A stretch of 64,000 nt of DNA from Streptomyces viridochromogenes DSM 40736 (lineage in GTDB: Bacteria > Actinomycetota > Actinomycetes > Streptomycetales > Streptomycetaceae), in NCBI RefSeq assembly GCF_000158955.1, contig NZ_GG657757.1, forward strand, positions 4,511,290-4,575,289, in the 5' to 3' direction. This document shows positions 35,401 through 41,975 of this stretch, piece after piece. Every line of letters starts with the position of its first letter. Within the stretch, counting starts at the first letter, position 1. The notes under the pieces were generated by a model that worked only from the letters and a program-made list of their open reading frames with translations, had not been told where the DNA came from and did no database searches. The translations under genes were made by a program, and so were the position numbers.

Positions 35401-35445
35401 GGTCCCGCCATTCCCGGTCCCGCCATTCCCGGTCCCGCCATTCCC
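35401..35445. repeat. 15-bp tandem repeat, three units, between convergent genes
   Basis: GGTCCCGCCATTCCC is repeated exactly at 35401, 35416 and 35431 and then decays into GGTACC. It lies in the 184-base gap between the phosphatase gene and the convergent EEP-family gene, in which I see no gene. Confidence 0.9.
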
Positions 35446-35504
35446 GGTACCCCGGTGCCTGCCGCGCCACCTCCCCGTACGCCTCCTCCCCGGCCGCCTC
35501 CGTG

Positions 35505-36509
35505 TCAGCGGCGCTCGTGGAGCGTGAGGTTCGTGACGACCGCGCGGTGGTCGGTGCCCGCCACGTCCAGGACGCGGGTGCGGTTCGCGCCGAAGTCCTC
35601 CGACACCAGGACGTGGTCGATCTGCGCGCCGAACGTCGCAGCCGTGGAGGCCGGCCAGGTGGCGGTGCGGTCGGCGCCGTCCAGGCGGGAGGCGTCGTAC
35701 AGGCCCGTGTCGAGGATGCGGCGGAAGACGGCGTGGTCCTGTGAGGCGTTGAAGTCGCCGGCCAGCACGAGGGGGAGGTCGCGGTCGGTGGTGGCCGCGT
35801 GGCGCAGGGCGCCCAGCTCGTGCTTCCAGAGGTTCGTCTGGCCGGGCAGCGGGGGCATGGGGTGGGCCAGCTGGAGGCGTACGGGGTGGCCGTCCACGTC
35901 GGCGACCGCCCCGGGCATGCCCATCGTGCCGGGGACGCCGGCCGTGGGCCGCAGGGGGAAGCGGCTGAGGATGACGGAGCCCTCGGAGCCGCCGCCCTCG
36001 ACGGCACGCCGGTGCGGATAGTCCTGCGAGAGGTCCGCCTTCAGCCGGGCGTCGCACGCGTAGTCGCATTCCTCCACGAAGACCACGTCCGGTTCCTCGC
36101 GGCGGACGGTGGCGACCAGGGACCCGGTGCCCTGCCCGAACTCGACGTTCGAGGTGAGGACGCGCAGTTCGGCGACCGGGCGGCCGACCGGGTCGCCGAC
36201 CTTGCCGTACGGGTCGGTGAACCAGGCGAGCAGGCCGAGCAGGACGACTCCCCAGAGCATTCCGAGCCACCAGCGCGACAGCAGCGCGAGCAGCAGCGCC
36301 ACGGCGGTGGGCGCGAGCAGCCAGGGCAGGAAGGCGAGGAGCTGCGGGACCGGTGTGACGCCGTCGCTGTCGGCGGTCCGGAAGCCGACGACCACGCTCA
36401 CCCCGGCGAACAGCAGGCCGGCGCACCAGGCGGCGGGGCGCCGTCCGGGACGACGGTGCTCCGGGCCGTCGTCGGTGGCGGCCCACTCGGCAGCAGCGGC
36501 GGTGTTCAA
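35505..36509 (-). CDS. endonuclease/exonuclease/phosphatase family membrane protein
   Basis: A 334-residue protein with three N-terminal membrane helices (about 28-110) followed by an EEP catalytic domain. The DNase-I-like motifs are LTSNVEFGQG, DVVFVEECDYAC, LVLAGDFNASQDHAVF (Asp/Asn pair) and IDHVLVSEDF with terminal GTDHRAVVTNLTL. The catalytic domain is probably outside the cell. The start is a TTG at 36509, supported by GGGAGG upstream; a later start is possible. A four-unit 17-base repeat lies just upstream. Confidence 0.88.
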   Translation of the reverse strand: MNTAAAAEWAATDDGPEHRRPGRRPAAWCAGLLFAGVSVVVGFRTADSDGVTPVPQLLAFLPWLLAPTAVALLLALLSRWWLGMLWGVVLLGLLAWFTDPYGKVGDPVGRPVAELRVLTSNVEFGQGTGSLVATVRREEPDVVFVEECDYACDARLKADLSQDYPHRRAVEGGGSEGSVILSRFPLRPTAGVPGTMGMPGAVADVDGHPVRLQLAHPMPPLPGQTNLWKHELGALRHAATTDRDLPLVLAGDFNASQDHAVFRRILDTGLYDASRLDGADRTATWPASTAATFGAQIDHVLVSEDFGANRTRVLDVAGTDHRAVVTNLTLHERR

Positions 36510-36542
36510 GCCCCGGCCTCCCGTTCGCGAGGTGAGATGCCC

Positions 36543-36610
36543 GGATCCTCCCTCAACAGAGGATCTCCCTCAACAGAGGATGTCCCTCAACGGTGGATCT
36601 CCCTCAAAGA
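36543..36610. repeat. 17-bp tandem repeats upstream of the EEP-family gene
   Basis: Four units, GGATCCTCCCTCAACAGA (36543), GGATCTCCCTCAACAGA (36561), GGATGTCCCTCAACGGT (36578) and GGATCTCCCTCAAAGA (36595), share GGAT-n-TCCCTCAA. The last overlaps the end of the adjacent hydrolase gene. On the minus strand they read TTGAGGGA and occupy the promoter position of the EEP-family gene. Confidence 0.85.
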
Positions 36611-37431
36611 CGGGGCGGGGCGGGAGAGGGTTGCCGTTCGTCGACGCGGGTCAGGAACTCGCCCAGCGCCTCGTCGAACACCTCGGGGCGTTCCAGGTTC
36701 GGCATGTGGGCCGCGCCCTCGACCACGAGCAACGCCGAGTCCGGGAGGGCCGCGTGCATGGCCCGGGCGTCGGAGACCGGCGTGAAGTCGTCGTCGGCTC
36801 CCACGACGACCAGGGCCGGGACGCAGACGCGGGTCAGCAGGTCGCGGTAGTCGGGGCGCCGGGCGCGGGCGCGCAGGGCCGCGGCGGCGCCCTCGGGGGC
36901 GGTGGCCGTCATCATGCGGTGGACGTGGGCCTTGACCTCGACGGGGGCGTACGGGGCGACCATCCGCTCCAGGACCTCGTCGGCGTAGCCGCGCATGCCC
37001 TCCCGCAGGAGGCGGTCCGCCATGGCGTCACGGGTGCGGACGCCCTCGGGGGTCTCCGCCGCCGGGAAGGTGTCCGCGAGGACCAGGCCGCGGACCCGGT
37101 CGGGGAACAGGCGGTAGCAGTCCATGACGATCTGGCCGCCCATCGACAGGCCCGCCAGGACGCAGGACGCCACCTCCAGTTCGTCCAGCAGGGCCTCGAT
37201 GTCCCGGGCGAATCCGGAGAAGTCCGTGAGGGCCGGGGTGGTCGGGGAGGCGCCGTAGCCGCGCAGGTCGGGGGCGATGACGCGGCGGGCGGTCGCGAAC
37301 GTGTCGAGCTGCGGGGCCCACATCGTGCGGTCGAAGGGGTGGCCGTGCACGAGGACCAAGGGGACCGGAGGGACAAGCGGCTGCCCGGCGGTAACGGGGC
37401 CTTTGTCCTCGTATGCGAGGAAGGGTGCCAT
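36604..37431 (-). CDS. alpha/beta hydrolase
   Basis: A 275-residue alpha/beta hydrolase. The oxyanion motif is VHGHPFDRTMWAPQL, the nucleophile elbow is LAGLSMGGQIVMD, the acidic residue lies in VVGADDDFTPVSD and the catalytic His in VEGAAHMPNLERPE. It resembles the 3-oxoadipate enol-lactonase/haloperoxidase group, but no pathway genes are adjacent. It is divergent from a MocR-type regulator with 86 bases between starts that contain direct repeats, so it is a likely regulatory target. Confidence 0.9.
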   Translation of the reverse strand: MAPFLAYEDKGPVTAGQPLVPPVPLVLVHGHPFDRTMWAPQLDTFATARRVIAPDLRGYGASPTTPALTDFSGFARDIEALLDELEVASCVLAGLSMGGQIVMDCYRLFPDRVRGLVLADTFPAAETPEGVRTRDAMADRLLREGMRGYADEVLERMVAPYAPVEVKAHVHRMMTATAPEGAAAALRARARRPDYRDLLTRVCVPALVVVGADDDFTPVSDARAMHAALPDSALLVVEGAAHMPNLERPEVFDEALGEFLTRVDERQPSPAPPRL

Positions 37432-37456
37432 GTGAGGACCCTAAGCCGCCTCAACT

Positions 37457-37498
37457 CCTCGGTGCAATAAGATCTTTGCTCTCGGTGCAATCCGAGAG
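37457..37498. promoter_or_regulatory. candidate MocR operator: direct and inverted repeats
   Basis: CTCGGTGCAAT occurs at 37458-37468 and 37481-37491, a 23-base period that suits MocR proteins, which bind direct repeats. The second copy is also part of the inverted repeat CTCTCGG-TGCAAT-CCGAGAG (37479-37498). The site separates the hydrolase and regulator genes. Confidence 0.6.
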
Positions 37499-37517
37499 GG
37501 CCGACGAGGGGAGCCTC

Positions 37518-38861
37518 ATGAGGGACTACCGGCGCATCGCCGACCTGCTCGCCGACGACATCGCCACCGGACGCCTCAGGCCCGGCCAACGCCTCCCGCC
37601 GCAGCGGGCGTTCGCACGGCGCCGGGGGATCGCCCCGTCGACGGCCGGGCGGGTGTACGCCGAGCTCGTACGGCGCGGGCTGGTCGTCGGCGAGGTCGGG
37701 CGCGGCACCTTCGTACGGGCCGCCCCGGCGGGACCGGCGGGGCGGGCGCTGGCCGAGCCCGGCCCGGCCGACGCTCCCGTCAACCTGGAGCTCAACTACC
37801 CGCGCGCACCCGGCCAGGCGGAGCTCCTCGCGCCCGTCCTCGCGCCCCTGCTGCGCCCCGACGTGCTGGCCGAGGCCCTGTTGCCGGCCGCCGCCACCGG
37901 CACCGAGTCCGCCCGGGAGGCCGCGGCCGCCCTCCTCGCCACGCCCGCCTGGCGCCCCGACCCGGCCCGGCTGCTGTTCACCGGAAACGCCCGCCAGGCC
38001 ATCGCCGCGGTCCTGGCCTCCCTGGTCCGGCCGGGCGGCCGGGTCGGCGTGGAGCAGCTGACGTATCCGCTGGTCAAGGAGATCGCGGCCCGGCTGGGCA
38101 TCACGCTGGTGCCGCTCGCCGGTGACGCGGCCGGGCTGCTCCCTGAGGCCGTCGCCGCCGCGCACCGCACGGCCCCCCTGTCCGCCCTCTACGTCCAGCC
38201 GACGCTGCACAACCCGACGTCCCTGACGACGAGCGGGCCCCGGCTGCTGCAGCTCGCCCAGCTGGTCCATGATCTGAACCTGCCGGTCGTGGAGGACCGC
38301 ATCTGGTCCTTCCTGCAGACCCCCGGGGACCCCCTCGCCGTCCACGCCCCCGCCCTCACCCACGTCGTCGACGGTCTGTCCAAGCGGGTCGCCCCGGGGC
38401 TGACCGTCGGTTTCCTCGTCGTGCCGCCGCACCGGGTCGGTGCCGTCGCCGACGCCGTGCGCTCGGGCGGGTGGAGCGCGGGGCGGTTCGCGCTGGAGGC
38501 GGCCGTGCGGTGGGCCGGGGAGGGGACCGTGGCGCGGCTGACGCAGGCCAAGCGCGCGGACGCGACGCGCAGGCAGCGGATCCTCGCCGAGGAACTCACC
38601 GGCTTCGCCGTACGGTCCGACCCGCGCGCCTACTTCGCCTGGTGGGAGCTGCCCGCCCCGTGGCGCGCGGACACCTTCACGGCGGCCGCCGCCGCGCACG
38701 GCATCGCCGTCACCCCCGGTCCCGCCTTCGCCGTCGCCCCCGGTCACACGCCCGACGCCGTCAGGCTCGGGCTCGCCTCGGCTCCGGAGCGCGATCTGCG
38801 GCGGGCGCTGCGGACGCTCGCGCACGTCGCCGCGCGGCGCGCCGACCGTACCGGCCCGTGA
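37518..38861 (+). CDS. MocR-type GntR/aminotransferase regulator
   Basis: A 447-residue fusion of a GntR winged helix (about 1-70: IADLLADDIATGRLRPGQRLPPQRAFARRRGIAPSTAGRVYAELVRRGLV) with a fold-type I aminotransferase-like domain. The PLP lysine is probably in VDGLSKRVAPGLTVGFLV. MocR proteins use bound PLP as sensor to control amine, GABA or vitamin B6 genes. The ATG at 37518 has GAGGGGAG upstream. Its 3' end overlaps the convergent membrane-protein frame by about 100 bases. Probable target is the divergent hydrolase and itself. Confidence 0.9.
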   Translation: MRDYRRIADLLADDIATGRLRPGQRLPPQRAFARRRGIAPSTAGRVYAELVRRGLVVGEVGRGTFVRAAPAGPAGRALAEPGPADAPVNLELNYPRAPGQAELLAPVLAPLLRPDVLAEALLPAAATGTESAREAAAALLATPAWRPDPARLLFTGNARQAIAAVLASLVRPGGRVGVEQLTYPLVKEIAARLGITLVPLAGDAAGLLPEAVAAAHRTAPLSALYVQPTLHNPTSLTTSGPRLLQLAQLVHDLNLPVVEDRIWSFLQTPGDPLAVHAPALTHVVDGLSKRVAPGLTVGFLVVPPHRVGAVADAVRSGGWSAGRFALEAAVRWAGEGTVARLTQAKRADATRRQRILAEELTGFAVRSDPRAYFAWWELPAPWRADTFTAAAAAHGIAVTPGPAFAVAPGHTPDAVRLGLASAPERDLRRALRTLAHVAARRADRTGP

Positions 38862-39786
38862 GCCAGGAGCCGAGCGCCACCGCCAGGCCCAGCGCCAGCA
38901 GCAGCCAGGACACCGTGCGCAGGGTGGCCGTCAGGGCGTCGTAGACCGCGCCCGCGGCCGGGCGGTGCAGGGCGTCGGGCAGGTCGGCGAGGGTGAGGCG
39001 GCGGCCGATCGCGACGGCGAGGACGAGCAGCCCGCCGCCCAGGGCCGTGCCGAGCCCCAGGGCGGCGACCGCGCGGCGTCGGCAGGCGGCGACGGCGATC
39101 CCGGCGACGGCGAGGACGGCGGCGGTGAGCGGCAGCCAGAAGGCGGCGGTGTCCAGCACGTGGTACCCCTTGCGCAGCCGGTCCACGTTCCCGGCCGGGA
39201 GCACCGGGACCCGGGTGTGCGTGACCGGGATGCGGTGGGCGAACGACACGTGGTCGTCGGTGAGTTGACGCTTGATCCGGGCGACCACCGGGGCGACGTC
39301 GACCGTCACGTCGGCCGGGCGCGCGTCGTCGTGGCGCAGCGCGTCCAGCACGGCGGCGTGGAGGGCCTGGTTCGCCGCGTCCCAGGCCGCGCGGAACGCC
39401 TCGGTCCGGGTGAACGACCGCACCGCGTCGTGCACGAAGGGACCGGCCGCGCCGCGCAGGGGACCGCTGTCGAGGTCGTGCCCGGCCGCCCGCATGATGC
39501 CGTCCCCGACGGCGTCCGCGACCGCCAGCCGCACGTCCGGGTCGGCGGCGAGCGGCGCCATCGTACGGACGTAGCGGCCGGTGTCGGTCAGCCCGTGCGC
39601 CGCCCAGGTCGCGAGCGCCCCGAACGGCAGGAGCAGGCACGCGAGGCCCAGCAGAACGGCCGACAGGGCGTTCCGCAGTCCTGGGGGCGCCTGCTCGGAT
39701 GCGGGCGCCCGGTCGCGCTCGGTCACCCCTCCAGGCAAGGCCGCGCGGGCCCGGCGCGCGAGCGGCGTGACTGCATTCGGCCCCAC
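38761..39786 (-). CDS. integral membrane protein of unknown function
   Basis: A protein of up to 341 residues with an N-terminal helix (ALSAVLLGLACLLLPFGALATWA, about 40-62), a large extracytoplasmic domain of about 150 residues, and three C-terminal helices (WLPLTAAVLAVAGIAVAAC, ALGLGTALGGGLLVLAVAIG, TVSWLLLALGLAVALGSWL). The layout recalls actinobacterial membrane proteins with TGRYVRTMAPLAADPDVRLAVADAV-type external domains, function unknown. The start at GTG 39786 is not supported by a clear binding site; GTG 39726 is an alternative. The last 101 bases overlap the convergent MocR gene, so the true C-terminus may be unusual. Confidence 0.75.
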   Translation of the reverse strand: MGPNAVTPLARRARAALPGGVTERDRAPASEQAPPGLRNALSAVLLGLACLLLPFGALATWAAHGLTDTGRYVRTMAPLAADPDVRLAVADAVGDGIMRAAGHDLDSGPLRGAAGPFVHDAVRSFTRTEAFRAAWDAANQALHAAVLDALRHDDARPADVTVDVAPVVARIKRQLTDDHVSFAHRIPVTHTRVPVLPAGNVDRLRKGYHVLDTAAFWLPLTAAVLAVAGIAVAACRRRAVAALGLGTALGGGLLVLAVAIGRRLTLADLPDALHRPAAGAVYDALTATLRTVSWLLLALGLAVALGSWLTGRYGRRAARRRARASAAPAADRAPEPRRARA

Positions 39787-39829
39787 ATGTCACGCCGGAC
39801 GGGGACGTCCCACGGGAGGGGCGGACCGG

Positions 39830-40279
39830 TCAGGCGAGGCGGTGGCCGGTGGCGTCCTCGTGCGTGTAGTAGCGGTAGAACATGGTCACGAAGGCGCCCG
39901 CCCCGGCCACCAGGCCCAGCCACATGGACCACAGCACGGAGTAGCCGGACAGGCTGATGAGGAAGCCGGTCGCGCAGCCCGTGAAGGCGAACCAGAGCAC
40001 CGCGTGCAGTTCGCGTCGCAGCCTCGGGCCGAAGTGCCACACGGCGCCGTACAGGACGGCGAACACCAGCGCGCTGAGGAAGCCGAGCAGCAGGTTCCAG
40101 CCCGTGATGGGCCCGCCGTAGCGCTGGATGGCCGCGGCCCAGTAGCCGTAGACCAGCCCCAGGACGACGGGGACCACGACCTTGGCGATCCTGTGGGTCC
40201 GCGCGCTGAAGACGTCGGGTGTGCGAGGCCGCGTGAGCTGTCCGGTCACGCCCCGTGAGGCGGGTGCCGCGTGAGCCAT
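39830..40279 (-). CDS. four-helix integral membrane protein
   Basis: A 149-residue protein with four predicted membrane segments (KVVVPVVLGLVYGYWAAAI, NLLLGFLSALVFAVLYGAV, AVLWFAFTGCATGFLISL and SMWLGLVAGAGAFVTMFY) and a short C-terminal tail YTHEDATGHRLA. I do not recognise a named family. Start ATG 40279 has GAGGAG 8 bases upstream. It is divergent from the caspase-type operon that begins at 40451. Confidence 0.8.
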   Translation of the reverse strand: MAHAAPASRGVTGQLTRPRTPDVFSARTHRIAKVVVPVVLGLVYGYWAAAIQRYGGPITGWNLLLGFLSALVFAVLYGAVWHFGPRLRRELHAVLWFAFTGCATGFLISLSGYSVLWSMWLGLVAGAGAFVTMFYRYYTHEDATGHRLA

Positions 40280-40450
40280 GAGAGTTCTCCTCTCTCCCTG
40301 CCCCTGCCTACCAGAGCACACCGCCGGGCAGGCGCTGGCAAGTCGGCGGGCGAATCCCCCTAAGGCGGACGTTTACGGTCCTGAGACCCCCCTTCGCAGC
40401 CGCAGCGGTTACGGTGCTGCCGTACGTGATCGACAGGGGGAGGGGACGAG

Positions 40451-41512
40451 ATGCCCGGAACCGTGCTGCTGCTGGCGGCCTCGCCGGTGGGCAAGGGGCG
40501 CCTGGTGGACGCCGCCTCCGTGCTGCCCGTCCTGGCCGCGGTCCCACCCTCCGTGCTGTCCGGTACGGACACCGCGAACGTCGTCGAACTCGCCGACCCG
40601 CTGGAACCGCAGGCCGTCCTCACCCGGCTGCGCGCCGCCGCCGCGTCCCCCGGCCCGCTCACCGTGTTCGTCACGGGCCAGCTCGTGCTCGACCGCCGCC
40701 AGCGCCTGCCGCACCTCGCGCTGGCCCGCACCACCGCGTCCACCGCCCGCTACACGGCGTTCCCCTGGCACTGGTTCCGGGACGAACTGCGGCTCAGGCC
40801 GGCCGGGGCGACGACCCTCCTGCTCGACCTGCACGCGGACGCCGAGACCTGGGAGCTGCTGCGGAGCACACCGCTGGACTCGGGCCGCGGCAACGCCGTG
40901 CACGGCCGTATCGCGCCGCCGCCGTCCAGACGCGCGGTCGGGACGCCCGCGTACATGAAGGCCGTCGCGACGATCCTGCGCAGCGGGGCCCGGCCGTCGG
41001 CGGAGCGGCTGCACCAGCAGGCGCTGACCCGGATCGCGGCGGAGAACGCGGGCGCGGACATCGTGATCAGCACACCGGGCCCGTCGGCCGGTGATCCGCA
41101 CGCCGCCATCACCGCCGCCGTCCAGTCCGGCCGCCACTCCGACGCCGACGCGCTCGCCGCCCGCAATGAGCAGGCGGCCGTCGCCGCCCACGGGCCCGCC
41201 TCGGAGGAGGCCCTGCACTGGGCCGAGGTCCGGGCGGACCTGGCGATGTTCGCCGGGGACGCGGCCCGCAGCTGCCACACCTGGCTGACGGTGGCCACCG
41301 TGCGGCTGAACGCCGGGCAGGCACCCGACGCGCCCGCAGTCGAGGCCGCCGTGGACCGGGCCCACCACCAGTGGGGCCAGGTCCGCGACACCGCCAGCGC
41401 CCGCGATCTGGGCGCCGCGCTCGCCGAGTTGCGGGGCCGCGTGCCCGGGCGGCGCGAGGGGGCACTGGACCATGTGCAGCGGCAGTTGCGGCAGTTGCAG
41501 ACGCAGGGCTGA
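40451..41512 (+). CDS. caspase-like protein lacking the catalytic dyad, with helical C-terminal half
   Basis: A 353-residue cytoplasmic protein, first gene of the caspase operon. I do not know a named family. Its N-terminal 140 residues mirror the caspase fold of the third gene: PGPLTVFVTGQLVLDRRQRLPHLAL parallels RGLLLLYFAGHAV...ELHLQM, and ATTLLLDLHADAETWELL parallels VVVILDCCYAG. At the aligned sites the catalytic His is Gln77 and the catalytic Cys is Leu or His (127-128), so it should be inactive. Residues about 170-350 are helical with TPR-like character (WAEVRADLAMFAGDAARSCHTWLTVATVRLNAG). GGGGGAGGGG precedes the ATG. A regulatory or adaptor role is inference. Confidence 0.7.
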   Translation: MPGTVLLLAASPVGKGRLVDAASVLPVLAAVPPSVLSGTDTANVVELADPLEPQAVLTRLRAAAASPGPLTVFVTGQLVLDRRQRLPHLALARTTASTARYTAFPWHWFRDELRLRPAGATTLLLDLHADAETWELLRSTPLDSGRGNAVHGRIAPPPSRRAVGTPAYMKAVATILRSGARPSAERLHQQALTRIAAENAGADIVISTPGPSAGDPHAAITAAVQSGRHSDADALAARNEQAAVAAHGPASEEALHWAEVRADLAMFAGDAARSCHTWLTVATVRLNAGQAPDAPAVEAAVDRAHHQWGQVRDTASARDLGAALAELRGRVPGRREGALDHVQRQLRQLQTQG

Positions 41513-41636
41513 GCACTCCCGCGCCGTGTGCGTCGGGCGTGACGGGGGTGTGGAATCGCTTTCGCGGTTCGCGTCACGGGTCTGCCGCCGAGCCTGACCC
41601 GGTGTCATGATGTCGGACATGACAGAGGGGGACCAA

Positions 41637-41972
41637 GTGGCTGTCTTAGGCGTACGCGTCCGGCTGGGCGCCGGCGCGACCGTGGACGACGTCAGAGCTC
41701 TGAAGACGTGGCTGGAGCGGGAAGAACCGCTGGAGAGACTGCGCTCCGAAGAGGTCCTGAGCATCGAGGAGCGGACCAGCACGGACGCCGCCCGGGGACG
41801 GCTGGGGCCCGACCTCGAACTCGTCCTCAAAGTGCTCGGTGACGTCGTCACCGTCGCGGCCCTGACCGAGTACACCGCACGCGCGGTGAAGACCTGGACG
41901 AACAACCGCCGCAGGCTCCAGGGCGGCGATCCCGATCCACAGATCCGCCCGCTGGAACCCGACGGGGAGTAG
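41637..41972 (+). CDS. effector-associated constant component EACC1 protein, TTA-containing
   Basis: An 111-residue protein with a beta-alpha ferredoxin-like pattern: MAVLGVRVRLGAGATVDDVRALKTWL, then LERLRSEEVLSIEER, then a hydrophobic helix ELVLKVLGDVVTVAALTEYTARAVKTW. This resembles EACC1, a small adaptor recurring beside caspase, CHAT and other effector genes in NTP-dependent conflict systems of multicellular bacteria. The GTG at 41637 is chosen because AGGGGG lies 5 bases upstream; ATGs at 41607 and 41619 are in frame without a good site. Codon 4 is TTA (41646-41648), read only by the bldA tRNA in Streptomyces, so synthesis should be tied to development. Three bases separate it from the caspase gene. 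Confidence 0.82.
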   Translation: MAVLGVRVRLGAGATVDDVRALKTWLEREEPLERLRSEEVLSIEERTSTDAARGRLGPDLELVLKVLGDVVTVAALTEYTARAVKTWTNNRRRLQGGDPDPQIRPLEPDGE

Positions 41973-41975
41973 GCC

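Noticed and set aside
36543..36610. Possible CRISPR array
   Set aside because: Repeats are contiguous with no spacers; all tandem arrays in the window are direct repeats without unique spacers and no cas gene is present.
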